A stretch of 64,000 bases of DNA from Sipunculus nudus (GCA_026874595.1 CM049316.1:36930695-36994694); one strand, 5' to 3'. Shown: positions 33,662-45,905, numbered from the stretch's first letter. Translations and numbers: made by a program. The notes: generated by a model from the letters alone, not told the origin.

Positions 33662-35015
33662 GACACACATGGACCTTGTTTATTCCCACACAGAACCACC
33701 GTTACTTATAAAACAAGTGACCTGGGCTTACTTAGCCTTTGTGCTAGGATGGTTTTTCTGGGTAACTTTTTGCAGTCGGCTAAAATTAGCAAATAACGTT
33801 GGATAATGCACATATGAAATTAATGCCCACATGTTTCTGGTCTATTACTGCTCAGTTTACCCCCCCCCCCCCCCTCGACATATGAGTTTTCTTTGCATTT
33901 TGAAAGAAAGGTGAAGAAGATATTCAAGATTAAACTTGTTATCAAAATCTAAGAAGTAAAAATAGTGGCAAAATGAAAAACATGTAATTTATATATTTTT
34001 ATTGATTCTTAAACGTCTTCACTAAATCACAAGAAACATTGCAAGGCACACTGCCAATAAATGTAAGACATGCAAAGATTCATCGTAATCTGAGAAAGTA
34101 AATAAACATTAAGAATGATAATTTTTTTTTAATGAAATCTGAAATCGTTTGGGGTGATAGGAAAGGGTTTGATTCAAATTGTTCTCGGGGACAAACTGAA
34201 ATTGATTTTGTCCAACTTAATCCAGTCTGGTGCTGAGTTAAAGTAAAACTGTTACCTAGGCGGGGTATTCTAAAACGGGTCGATCTGAAATCGCTTCAGC
34301 AGTAAACACACCACATTCGCCTATGTTTCAAACAGAAGTGCACTTTGAAAACCTCTGTTCCTGCTACCAGAATTCCAGCTTGGAGAATGTGTTTGGATAA
34401 TTGAGGCGTCCCCCGTTTGATATAAACTAGTGGATATAACCAATACGAACAGTCTGTGTGCGACAAGATCGGCGATTTCTCCCTGTTTTAATGATTATGC
34501 AAGGTTCATTGGATTAATTAGTTAATAGACGTCTGATAACGGAGTAGGCCCCTTCAAGTTATTCTTCACATGTCTTGACTGATAATATCAGTTATGCATG
34601 ATTCTTTTCAGAGGGGCCAATTGGAGGTCTTTCTAGGTCTGTATAAACCATGTATGCTTTTTATTATATCTTGATGCAAAACATGTTTAAAGTTTGGTCT
34701 CTCCGTGTTTTAACACATTTAGATGAAACTTCGTAGAGGGTTAGATAAACACCAAAGGAACAACCAATTTATTATGGAGACACTTTGAACCACAAAAAAA
34801 TCACGTTTAAATCAAAGGATTCTATTCCATTGAAGTTTATGGTTATCTGTTTATTACGGAGCTATTATTCAGGCTGCTTTGTAACAAATTACCTCAGACC
34901 TGGCACTCTAATCAGATAGAAGAATCGGATTAGGATCATGGTGGGGGTTATATAAGCTATGACTGCACATCTGTTTATGTATATAATTCCTATCGATCGA
35001 ATAATAAGAAGATAC

Positions 35016-35172
35016 AGTTAAGAAGGCAAATTTTTTCAGGGGAAAACATTGGGCCGATCCCGGTTTCGAACCTATGTCTGTGGCGCACATGTCCGGCGTT
35101 CCAACCGCTTTGCTAGAAAAGCAAGCTTCACTAGCGAGACAGTTCCCTCCGCTTTTATGTCACACCGTTACT
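35016..35172 (-). mobile_element. Solo LTR of the TRIM-like element
   Basis: AGTTAAGAAGGCAAAT at the left and a CACACCGTTACT right end are decayed forms of TGTTACGAAGACAAAT and CACCCCGTAACA. The middle keeps the tRNA-like AGGTTCGAAACCG (minus strand) and TTTCTAGCAAAGCGG. It interrupts block g/h of array unit 1, so it inserted after the unit existed. Confidence 0.75.
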
Positions 35173-35326
35173 GTAATTCTGACATGTAAGTTTTCTTTTC
35201 GTATATGAGAGCCACATATCCCATGTATATGATATATTTTATATAGAGTTTTTTTTTTATTATTTTAAGATTCTATCAATTATTTTGTTAAAAAGTGAAA
35301 TTCCTTCCGCTTGGATGGACAATTAT

Positions 35327-35329
<3 letters not shown>

Positions 35330-35384
<55 letters not shown>
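35330..35384. repeat. (TA)n at the array-unit TA site, unit 1
   Basis: About 27 TA units at the same place in the unit as 37411-37462 and 39436-39526. The units near 40719 and 45119 have only short TA runs there. Confidence 0.95.
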
Positions 35385-35393
<9 letters not shown>

Positions 35394-36253
35394 TGTTACG
35401 GAACCTCATATCAACAGATCACGTAGTCGTGACGAACATAAATTTTGTAATGGAGATTAAAAAAAAACAGATTCAGTAACACAAGGCAGCGTGGAATGTC
35501 TAGGGGGATGAATAAAGAAGTCAGTGGTTTTTTGTTACAAAATAATTATAATTTATTCTTTAAACAATCCAAACATTACAATACACTAAATCAATACAAT
35601 TACACAGTATAACAACAGTGCAACAGTAAATCAATACAAGTATATAAATAAAGTGTACAGTACCTTGATACCACCACTGTCACAGCGACAACAAGTCCTT
35701 TACAGTATATAATCCAGATGAACAGTTCCCATAAACCTTCTCAGGGAATAACAGTCCGGTTCAATCACAAAATCAATTTGTTGTAATCCAAAAGTGAGGT
35801 TCTGATAGTGATCCGCAAGACAAACTGAAGACTATATAAGATCCGTTACTAATTCGAAGAAAAGCTGCCGCACTTATCGGAAAAGGTCAACATACTGACT
35901 TACACACTTTTGTAAATTTCTCTCCTATCTCTCGTCTATAAAACACAGCCCCATGTTTATAACTTTTCTCCTCAAGACGAGAACTTTCCATTACCCGAAC
36001 ATTCTATAGAACCAAATAGTACACACGTTACAGGAAACATCTAGAACAACGAACGCTGTGTTTCTACATATCAGGGTTCACACGTGGGCCGGCCCGGCTC
36101 GGCCAGGTGAGAAAGCCCCAGACTAGCATGACCGCTGTTTACACGTCAGACCACACGCGTGGGCCGCGCTATGCCACCATAGCAACGGCCAATGCTAGCG
36201 CCGCACATACACATGTAAGACTGCTGCATACAATAAAAGAGACATCTGTAACA
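35394..36253 (+). mobile_element. Solo LTR, 860-bp family
   Basis: Begins TGTTACGGAACC and ends ATCTGTAACA. It sits exactly where the array unit would pass from its (TA)n site to CTTTTACTGTTTTCAG, which marks it as an insertion. A TATA-like CTATATAAG is at 35832 and AATAAA at 36232-36237 near the right end, so plus orientation is likely. Flanks ATAT (35390-35393) and ATGT (36254-36257) suggest a 4-bp target duplication with one change. No coding frame. Partial relatives lie at 22724-22890 and 41794-42266. Confidence 0.75.
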
Positions 36254-36434
36254 ATGTACGAGTCTTTTACTGTTTTCAGATACCCCTGTACACCTGATAA
36301 TTTTAATGATAAAATAACAATGATAATTTGTTTATAATAAATGTGTGTTGTTATTTGGTCCACTCGATTCAGGAGGGAAACTTTAAATGAAACGTGATGA
36401 GACTTCTGGTCATACAGTCATGTTATGGTAGACT

Positions 36435-37405
36435 GACACATGGACCTTGTTTACTCCCACACAGAACCACAGTAACGCATAAAACAAGTGTACTGGGAAT
36501 ATTAAGCCTTTGTGCCAGGATGATTTTGCTGGGAAACTTTTGTTGTCGGCTTATAAAGATAATAATATGGAATAATACATATATGACTATGCCTCTTACA
36601 TAAATGCCGACATGTTTTTGACCTATTGGTGTAAAAGTTAACAACTATTCCAGGTTAACCCCGCACTGTTCAGTTTACTGAGATATTCAGGATTTAAGCT
36701 GTTATCATTATCTAAGTAGTAAAAAAAAATGGCAAAAAAGATAATCAATAAAATAATAATCCTGTAATGGTTGCATACATATTGGTTTATAAACGTTTTC
36801 ACTAAAGCGCAAGACACATTGCAAAGCACACTTCTGAGAAAGTAAATATATATAAAGAATAATAAATTCATTAGAGAATTAAATCTGAAATCGTAAGGGG
36901 CGAGAGGATGAATTTGATTCAAATTGTCCCAGGGGACAACCTGGAATTCATTTTGTCCTACTTAATCCAGTATGGTGCGGATTTAAAGTTACCTGGACGG
37001 GATTTTCTCAAACGGGGTTAATCTGAAATCGCTAGACCAGTGCTTTCAGAAGTCCGGGGTCCAACGCAGCTTTTCCCCTTCTGTTTCTGTTGCATGTATA
37101 TAACTAATGGCTTACCCTGAGAACATTTTAATACACTCTAGGTAACTCCTGTTAAGAAAGGTTCTTATAAAACCTCTGTGATGGATGTATGAGCTTCTAC
37201 CTTCTAGCTGTCTAATCTAACCTATGAGTATCCTAATATACAGTGATACATATAGTGTATAGCTGATACATTAGCTGTCTTTAATTTTTGTATGACAGCA
37301 ACGTATCCTATGTATATGATCTATGTTATACGCTGCTATTGTTTTTCAATATTTTATAAATTATTTTGTTAAATAATAAAATTTCTTCCGTTTCGAAGGA
37401 CAGTA

Positions 37406-37464
<59 letters not shown>

Positions 37465-37599
37465 ATCTTTTACTGTGTTAATATGCCCCTGTTCCCCTGA
37501 AAATTTATATTATTATAAAAACAATGGTTATTTTTTTAATATATATGTGTTGTTATTCATTCTACTCGAATCAGAAGGAAATTTGAATGAAACCTGACA
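36435..37599 (+). repeat. Array unit 2, internally deleted
   Basis: Runs a-b-c-d-e, then jumps from a GATGGATGTATGAGCTTC stretch at about 37190 directly to TCCTAATATACAGTGATACA, losing blocks f and g. Then h, (TA)n 37411-37462 and j. Length is about 1.17 kb against roughly 3 kb for a full unit. Confidence 0.75.
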
Positions 37600-39432
37600 G
37601 ACACATGGACCTTGTTACGTACCTCCCACACAGAACCACAGTAACGTATAAAACAAGTGAACTGGGCAAACTAAGCCTTTGTGCCAGGATGGTTTTGCTT
37701 GGAAACTTTTGTGTTCGCCTTTCAAGAAAATAGCGTGGATAATACACCTACCAATATGTTTTTTAAGTTAATCCCCACATGTTTCTGGCCTATTGGTGTA
37801 AAAGATAACCATTCCAGATTACCCCCGCACTGCTTAGCCCCCCCCCCCCTTAACATTTTGATTTTTATCTTTTGCACTTAGAATGAAATGTGAAGTAGAT
37901 ATTCAAGAAATAAGCTGTTATTAATATCCAAGAAGTAAAAGAAACGGTAAAATGATGATCATGTAATTTATACATTTATATTGGTTCATAAACGTCATCA
38001 CTAAAGCGCAAGACACATTTAAAGGCACACGTACTGCATACAAATGTGAGACACGCAAAGATTCAACCTTATCGGAATCAGGAAATAAACATAAAGAATG
38101 TTAAATCTACTTAAGAAAGAAATCTGAAATCGTAAGGGGCGGGAGGATGAATTTGATTCAAATTTTTCCGGGGGTCAACCAGGAATTGCTTTTGACCTAC
38201 TTAATTCAGTCTGGTGTGGATTTAAAGTTACCTGGGTGGAGTTATTCTTAAAGGGGGTTAATCGGAATCCCTACACCAATACTTTCAGAGGACCGGGGGC
38301 CCAAGCGGATAAAAATTCGTGTTTCTAAAGGCAGCTCTTTCCCTTCTTTACCGTTGCATGTATATGACTAATGGCTTACCCTGAGAACATTTTAATACAC
38401 TCTAGGTAACTCCTGTTAAGAAAAATTCTTATTACTTGTCTGTGACGGATGTATGAGCTGGTTTTTCTACCGACTGTTAGTAAGGTTTTCAAACGGAAAA
38501 AAATATGTTCAACATAAAGTGGTTGCCTGTGTGTGCTTAGGCGAAAATGTCTTTATGTACAAAGTTCCTTTGTAAAAACTGTTCCGTCTATAACGTGCCA
38601 CTGGATGTCTAGCTTGTAGAATGTGTTTGGGTTGTTGTGACGTCCCCCCACTTGTTGGAAACTATATTTACGTTTATGAAAGGTTCATGGGATTATTTTA
38701 GTTAATAGACGTCAGATATCGGAGTAAGCCCCTTCACATACGTTCTTCTTTACATGTCTCGACTGAATATCGGTGTTGCATGATTCTTTGCAGAAAGTCC
38801 AATTCATGGACTTTCAAGGACCTTATACACCATATTTATTTATTATTTTATCTTGTCGCATGATATGTTTTATTATATATATATATATATTTGTCCGTGT
38901 ATGAACACATTCTAATGAAACTTCGTAGAGATTTAGGATAACACAAAAGGAACAATCAATTAATTATGGAGGCACTTTAAATCACAATAAAAAAACGCCA
39001 AAGGATTTTATTCCATTGTGATATACGGTTATCTCGTTATTACGGATCTATTCATCGGGCTGCTTTGTGACACATTATCTGAGACCTGTCACTCTAATCA
39101 GATAGAAGAATCGGATGAGGATCATGGTCGGGGTTATATAAGCTATGACTCTACATCTATTTATGTACATAATTCCTATCGATCAGATAATAAAAAGAGA
39201 GACATGGACAAGACTTTACGTACGTTCTATAGTTGAGGGAGACAAAGTACTTAGTATCCTAATATTCAGTGATACATACTGTATAAACTGATACGTTAGC
39301 TGTGTTTACTTTTCGTATGACAGCAACATATCCTATGTATATGATCTATTTTATTCGCTGCTTTTGCTTTATAATATTTTATAAATTATTTTGTTAAATA
39401 TGAAAATTTCTTCCGTTTCGAAGGACAGCAAT

Positions 39433-39511
<79 letters not shown>

Positions 39512-39528
39512 ATATATATATATATACA
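37600..39528 (+). repeat. Array unit 3, most complete copy
   Basis: Runs a through i without insertion: CCAGTCTGGTGTGGATTTAA-type block near 38200, the GGCGTCCCCC block near 38640, the TTATGGAGGCACTTT block near 38963, block h near 39318, and (TA)n 39436-39526. Block j is missing because the TA tract leads straight into another block g. Confidence 0.75.
39436..39526. repeat. (TA)n at the array-unit TA site, unit 3
   Basis: About 45 TA units with one GTG interruption, the longest TA tract in the array. Confidence 0.95.
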
Positions 39529-39842
39529 ATTATGGAGGAACTTTGAACCACAATAAAACACGTCAAAGAATTTTATTCCATTGTGATATTCAGCTACGTC
39601 TTGATCACGGAGCTATTCATCGGGCTGCTTTGTGACAACTTTCCTGAGACCTGTGCTGGCACTCTAATCAGGCAGAACAATCGGATTAGAATTATGATGG
39701 GGTTATATAAGCAATGACTGTACATCTATTTATGTACATAATTCATATCGATCAGATAATAAGAAGAGAGACATGGACAAGCCTTTACGTTCTCTTCAGG
39801 GAGACCAAGTACTGAGCATTCTAATATACAGTAATAAATACT
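39529..39842 (+). repeat. Array unit fragment (block g only)
   Basis: Starts with ATTATGGAGGAACTTTGAAC immediately after the TA tract and ends where the sequence jumps back to block f (CTTGTAGAATGTGTTTGG) at about 39845. The junctions suggest recombination between units. Confidence 0.7.
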
Positions 39843-40898
39843 TCAGCTTGTAGAATGTGTTTGGACTATTGTGGCGTCCCCCACTTGTTATAAACAAAGG
39901 GATATAAACAAAAAGAACGGCGTATGTGCGACGATATTAACGTTTTTTCGGCCTGATTTTTACGATGATGAAAGGTTCACAGGATAATTTTAGATGATGG
40001 ACGTCAGATATCGGAGTGGGTCCCTCCACTTTATTCTTTTCATGTCTTGACTGTATATCGGTGTTGCATGATTCTTTGCAGAAGGTACTATTCATTGTCT
40101 TTAAAGGTGTGTATATATCATATTTGTTCAAAACATTATGTTTTACCTTTGGTCTGTCCGTGTTGGAACACATTTAGATGAAACATCGTTGACGGTTAGG
40201 ATATCACTCAAGGGACAATCAATTAATTATGGAGCCACTTTGAACCACAATAAAATACGTTTAAATCAAAGGATTTAATTGCACTGTCATTTACGGTTAT
40301 CCCTTTATTATGATGTTATTCTTCGGGCTGCTTTATGGCAAATTACCTGAGACCTGTCACTCTAATCAGATAGAAGAATCGGATAAGGATCATGGTTGGG
40401 GTTATATAAGCTATGACTTTACATCTATTTATGTACATAATTCCTATCGATCAGTTGATAAGAAAAGAGACATGGACAAGACTTTACGTTCTATTCAGGG
40501 AGACCAAGTACTGACAAGTACTGAGCATTCTTATTAACAGTGACACATACTTTATAAACTGATATGCAAGCTTTCTTTTTTACTTTACGTATGACAGCAA
40601 CATTTCCCATGTATATGATCTATCTTATACACTGCTATTTTTTTTTCAATATTCTTTAAATTAATTAATTGAATAATATTATTTCTCACGCTTTTTTATC
40701 ATACACAATTATTGCTTATATATAAATAAATCTTTACTCTGTTTAGATACCCCTGGTCATCTGATAATTTAAATTATATAATAACAATTATAATGTTTAA
40801 AATACATATGTGTTTTTATTTAGTCCACTCGAATCAGAAGGTAACTTTGAATAAAACGTAATAAGACTTCTGGTCTCACATTCTTGTTATTATAAACA
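39843..40898 (+). repeat. Array unit fragment (blocks f to j)
   Basis: Runs f-g-h, a short TTATATATAAATAAAT in place of the long TA tract (about 40717), then j, passing correctly into the next block a at 40899. Confidence 0.7.
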
Positions 40899-41793
40899 GA
40901 CACATGGACCTTGTTTACTCCCACACAGGAGTATGAAACAGGTGAACTGGGGATACTTTGCCTTTGTGCCAGGATGGTTTTGCTGGGAAACTTTTGAATC
41001 CGGCTTATAAAGATAATAACGTGGAATAATATTCATATAAATATGGCTCTTTAATTATTGCCCACATGTTTTTGGCCTATTGGTGTAAAAGATAACAACC
41101 GTTCCTGGTTAACCCCGCACTGTTTAGTTTACTCCTCCCCCACCCCGCCCCCATTATGATTAAAACCTTTTCACTTTAGATAAATCGTGAAAAGATATTC
41201 AGGATTTAAGCTGTTATCTATATTTAAAAATAAAAAAAGAATGGCAAAATGAAATGATAATCCTGTAATGTTTACATATATCGGTTTATATCTGAGAAAG
41301 TAAATATACATGAAGAATAAAAAATTCATATGAGAATGAAATCTGATATCGTAAGGGGCGGGAGGATGAATTTGATTCAAATTGTCCGAAGGAGCAACCT
41401 GGAATTGATTTTTCCTACTTAATGCAGTCTGGTGCGGATTTAAAGTTACATGGGCGGGGTTATTCTGAAACGGGGTTAATCCGAAATCACTACACCAGTG
41501 CTTTCAGAGGACCGGGGGACCAAGCGGATAAAAATTCGTGTTTGTTTCTAAAGGCAGCATTTCCCCTTCTTTATCTGTTGCATGTATATGACTAATGGCT
41601 TACCCTGAAAACATTTTAATACACTCTAGGTAATTCCTGTTAAGAAAGATTCTTATAACTTGTCTGTGACGGTTGTATGAGCTTGTTTTTCTACAGGCTT
41701 TTAGTAAACACGGCACATGCGCTAATGTTTTCAAACAGAAAAAGAACATGTTCAACATAAAGTGGTTGCCTGTGTATGTGCTGTCTGTGTGTG
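40899..41793 (+). repeat. Array unit fragment (blocks a to e), broken by an LTR
   Basis: Runs a through e to a GTGGTTGCCTGTGTATGTG stretch, then a TG-rich run where the 473-bp LTR copy begins. Confidence 0.7.
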
Positions 41794-42266
41794 TGTTATA
41801 ATCCCGAAAGCAAACTGAAGACCATATTATAAGATCCGTCAAAAATTTAAAAGAAATCTATAATTGCCGCATTTGTCGGAAAAGGTCCACAACTGACTTA
41901 CACGCTTCTGTGTCCACTGGAATATTTCTCTCCTCTCTTTTTGGCTCTAAAACACTGCCCCTTATTTATAACTTTTACCTCAAGCCAAGAACTTTCCATT
42001 TCTCGAACAATCCAAAGAACCTAACATGAAACACAGTACACACGCGTTACAGGAAACATCTAGAACAACATCGCTGTGTTTCTACATATCAGGATTCACA
42101 CGTGGGCCGGCCCGGCTCGGCCAGGCGAGAAAGCCCCAGACTAACATGACGGCTGTGTTTACACGTGAGACCCTACGCGTGGGCCGGGCTATGCCGTCAT
42201 AGCAACAGACAACGCTAGCTCCGAACAAACACACTGCTGCATACAATAAAAGAGACACCTGTAACA
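41794..42266 (+). mobile_element. Internally deleted LTR of the 860-bp family (473 bp)
   Basis: Starts TGTTATAATCC, joins the family sequence at CAAACTGAAGACCATATTAT, and ends CACCTGTAACA. From there it follows 35820-36253 throughout (ACGTGGGCCGGCCCGGCTCG, then AGAAAGCCCCAGACTA, then CAATAAAAGAGACA). About 400 bp of the left part is missing. Confidence 0.7.
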
Positions 42267-42512
42267 ATTGAAAGTGTACAATGGAGTAATGTATCGTCAA
42301 GCAGTGCCGGGAAGATGCCATCAACGGTATTTCAGCAGAAAAAACGCAAAAGAGTCGCAGAGTAAATATGTTATACATGATATATAACTACTTTACACAA
42401 AATCGATGGAATCTCTGTATATCCATATTTGGCCAAGGGGCATTTTTAAAGAAAATTTTTTAAAATAATTATCGCGAAAACACATGCGGACAAGGGTTTT
42501 GAGATTATACAC
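42267..42512. other. Spacer inside the array with no match to the unit
   Basis: About 245 bp after the LTR that I cannot align to any unit block. The unit resumes at ACACCAGTGCTTTCGG. Confidence 0.5.
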
Positions 42513-44027
42513 CAGTGCTTTCGGAAAGGCAGGGGTACCACGCAGATAGAAATACCTTTTTTAAAGGCAGCTTTTCCCTTTTTCTGCTGCATGGATACGA
42601 CTCATGGCTTACTCTGACAACATTTTCTTACACTCTAGGTAACTCCTATTAAGAAAAGTTCATATTAAGCTTCTGTAATCATGTATGAGCCTGTCTATCC
42701 ACAGGTTGTTAGTGAACACACCAAATGCGCCAAAGATTTCAAACAGGAAAAGAGAATGTTCAGCATAATGTCGAAAAATCACTACTTGCATAGTGCCCTT
42801 TGAAATACACTATTCCCTCTATAACGTTCACCCATATGTCCAGCTTGTAGAATGTGTTGGACCATGGTGGCGTCCCCCCATTTGTAATAAAATATTGTTA
42901 CATGTACTCTTTTCATTATGTGACACGGGCGTAACTCCTGTTGTGGCGCTCGTGTCTGGCCGCGTATTACATTCTGTGTTTAATCCGTACTGGTTGAACC
43001 TTTGTTGTTATGCTTGCATGGGGCGAGATCACGTGTACACCATGGTATGTAAAGGCACGGCGATGTCTTTCAAGAGGATTCCTGAAACGCATGTTTGCTG
43101 TGATTGCGCAAGATCTTAAAGACTGTTCGAGAAGTGGAAAATTCTCGGCCTGGGGTGTGAAGGTATATATATAGGGACTGTGTTTAGAACGGAAGGGCAG
43201 AGAGAGAGAGCAGCAGAGCAGATTCCAGCTTACACAGAAGCGTGTGTCAGGACCTTATCCGACGAATGCGGCAATTATAGATTTTCAGAGACTTTCTCCT
43301 GGATTTAATGCATTTGGACTTCAGTTTACTTTCTGGGTTGTTGCAAAAAAATTCCACTGGACTATCATTCTCCGAGAGTTTACATTTAAAGAACTTATCG
43401 TTGTGATCGTGTTGGTAACCAGGTACTGTGCACATACATTATTTCTCTGTGATTGTATTGAATCTGATTTGTTTTTATCTCTATTACAAAATTTGTGGTC
43501 ATCACGCATACGTGATCTGTTTATATTAGGTTCCGTAACAATATAAACAAAACGAACAGCCTGTGTGCGACGGAATCAGCGTTTTCCTCCTGTTTTTTTT
43601 ATGAAAGGTTCTAGGGTTTTTTTAAGTTAGTAGACGTCATACTTGAAATTAGTCTTTACATGTTTTGACTGTATATCAGTGTTGTGTGATGCTTTGCTGT
43701 AGTTCTTTGTAGTAGTTACATTTGGTCTGTCCGTGTTTAAATTCATTCAGATGAGACTTCGTAGAGCTTTAGCATAACACCTTAAAAACAATCATTTAAT
43801 TTTGGAGGCACTTTGAACCACGATTATTTCCATTGTGACACACGTCTGTCTCTTTATTACGGGGCTAATCTTCGGGCTTCTTTGTGACAACTTACCTCAG
43901 ACCTGTGCTGGCACTCTGATCAGATAGAAGAATCGGATTAGGAACATGCCGGGGACAATAAAGGCTATGACTGTACATCTATTTATGTATATAATTCATA
44001 TCGATTAGATAATAAGAAGAGATACAC
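42513..44027 (+). repeat. Array unit fragment (blocks e to g) around a solo LTR
   Basis: Runs e, f to CCCCCCATTTGTAATAAA, then a 645-bp LTR, then continues at ATATAAACAAAACGAACAGC and block g to about 44027, where it jumps back to block e (GGTGCTTTCAGAAGACAGG). Confidence 0.7.
42896..43540 (+). mobile_element. Solo LTR, 645-bp family, with exact ATAT duplication
   Basis: Starts TGTTACATGTACTC and ends GGTTCCGTAACA. It is flanked by ATAT on both sides (42892-42895 and 43541-43544). Removing it rejoins the array unit cleanly (compare TTATAAACAAAGGGATATAA at about 39890). A TATA box TATATATATAG is at 43163-43173, followed by a purine-rich leader. The 108- and 100-residue frames inside are not conserved proteins. 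Orientation by the TATA box is plus. Confidence 0.8.
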
Positions 44028-45296
44028 GGTGCTTTCAGAAGACAGGGGTCGCACGCAGATAAAAATTCTTGTTTTCTAAAGGCAGCTATTCCTCTACCTT
44101 TCTGTTGCATGTGTATGCCTCATGGCTTACCCTGAGAACATATTACACTCTATGTAACTCCTGAAAGGAAAGGTTCTTTTAAAGCTTATGTGACGTATGT
44201 AAAGCTTGGTAATCTACAGGCTGTAAGTAAACACACCACATGCGCCAATGTTTTCAAACAGAAAAAAAGAACATGTTCAACATTAGGTGGCTGGTTGAAA
44301 GTCATTAGTTGCAAAGTGCCCTTTGAAAAGCACTGTTCTGTCTATAACGTGCCACCATATGTGGCGGGCCCCCACTTGTTATAAACAAGTGGATATTACC
44401 AAAACAAACAGCCTGTGTGCGACGGTTCCCTTCAATTTATTTTTTACATGTCTTGACTGTATATCAGTGTTGCGTGATTCTTTGCAGATGGTCCAGTTCA
44501 TGGACTTTCAAGGTCTGTATATACCATACATGTTAATTATTATATCTTGATGCAAAACATGTTATACCTTTGGTCTTTCCGGGTTTTAACGCATACAGAT
44601 GAAACTTTGTAGAGGGTAAGGATAACACCAAAGGAAAAATCAATTATTTATGGAGGCACTTTGAACCAAAATAAAACACGTATAAATCAACGGATTTTAT
44701 TCCTTTGTGATTCCTCTTTATCAAGGATCTTTTTTTCGGACTGCTTTCTGACAAATTACCTGAGACCTGGCACTCTTATCAGAAAGAAGAATCGGATTAG
44801 GATAATGCCGGGGTTATAGAAGCTATATATGACTATACATCTACTTATGTACATATTTCCTATCGATGAGATAATAAAAAGGTAGAAATGGACAAGCATT
44901 TACGTTCTTTTGAGGGTTACCAAGTACTGAGCATTCTAATATACAAATATACAATGATACATGCTGTATACACTGATATGTAAGATATCAGTACTTTTTG
45001 TATGACGGCAACATATCCCATGTATATAATCTACTTTATACAGTGCTATTTTTTTATTTCAACATTCTATAAATTATTTTTTTAATTAAAATTCCTTCCC
45101 CTTCGATGGACAACTATTGCATATATAAATGAATCTTTTTCTTTGTTTAGATACCCCAGTTCACTTGATAATTCACATTATAATAATAACAATATAATTT
45201 TATTATAAATGTGGTTATTTAGTCCACTCGAATCAAAAGAAAATTTGAATGAAACCTGATGAGCCTTCTTGTTGCGCAATTTTGTTATGGTAGACA
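44028..45296 (+). repeat. Array unit fragment (blocks e to j)
   Basis: Runs e, a shortened f with GTGGCGGGCCCCCACTTG, g, h, a short ATATATAAATGAATC at the TA site (about 45120), then j into the last block a. Confidence 0.7.
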
Positions 45297-45905
45297 GACA
45301 CATAGACCTCGTTTACCTCTAACACAGAACCACAGTAACGCATAAAACAGGTGAACTTGAGATATTAAGCCTTTGTGCCAGGATGGTTTTGCTGGAAAAC
45401 TCTGTATTTGGATAATATGAGCTAAGAACGTGGAATGATACACATATGAATATGTCTATTAGAGTAATGCCCAGATCTGGCCTTTTGGTGTAAAAGATAA
45501 CAACCATTCCAGGTTACCCCAGCACTGCTCATTTAACCCCCCTCCCCCCCCCCCCAACCCTCTACCCCTTCAACATTTTGACTGAAACTTCTTGCAGTTT
45601 GAATGAAACGTGAAGTATATATTCATGATTAAAGCTGTTATTAATATCTTAGAAATAAAAGTAAATGGCAAAATGATAATGATTTAAATGATAATCATGT
45701 TATTTATACATTTAATTTGGTTCATAAACGTCTTCGCTAAAGCGCAAGGCGTTTTGTAAGTATACTGCATATGAATGTGAGACCTTATCTGAGAGAGTAA
45801 ATAAAAATAAAGAATAAGAATTTATTTGAGAATGAAATCTGAAATCTTAAGGGGCGGGAGGATGAATTTAATCCAAGTGGTCCCGGGGAACAACCTGAAA
45901 TATAT
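45297..45905 (+). repeat. Last array unit fragment (blocks a to d)
   Basis: Runs a-b-c-d and stops within a GGGGAACAACCTGAAATA stretch, after which the sequence no longer matches the unit. A poly-C run is at 45541-45556. Confidence 0.7.

Larger units (their letters stand above)
33662..36434 (+). repeat. Array unit 1, interrupted by two LTR insertions
   Basis: Runs a-b-c-d, then a gap (most of block e and its flank are missing near 34378), f, g, then a TRIM-like LTR at 35016-35172, h, (TA)n 35330-35384, an 860-bp LTR at 35394-36253, and block j to 36434. Confidence 0.75.
33662..45905 (+). repeat. 12-kb array of a complex unit of about 3 kb, rearranged copies
   Basis: A unit with fixed block order recurs head to tail. 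(a) GACACATGGACCTTGTTTAC; (b) GTGCCAGGATGGTTTTGCTG; (c) a GGTTAACCCCGCACTG stretch; (d) GGGGCGGGAGGATGAATTTG; (e) ACCAGTGCTTTCAGAGG; (f) CTTGTAGAATGTGTTTGG and a GGCGTCCCCC block; (g) GGAGGCACTTTGAACCACAA and GGGCTGCTTTGTGACA; (h) GTATGACAGCAACATATCC; (i) a (TA)n site; (j) TTTAGTCCACTCGAATCAG, then block a again. Starts of block a: 33662, 36435, 37600, 40899 and 45297. Several copies skip or repeat blocks, so the array is scrambled. No frame longer than 111 residues and no conserved protein. Four LTR insertions lie inside. A non-coding satellite-like or transposon-derived array. Confidence 0.85.

Noticed and set aside
42793-43119. A 108-residue ORF in the array
   Set aside because: It spans the boundary between an array unit and the inserted 645-bp LTR, so it cannot be an old gene.
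33662-45905. CRISPR array or coding multigene cluster
   Set aside because: Units of about 3 kb with no spacers, no cas-like genes and no conserved frame.
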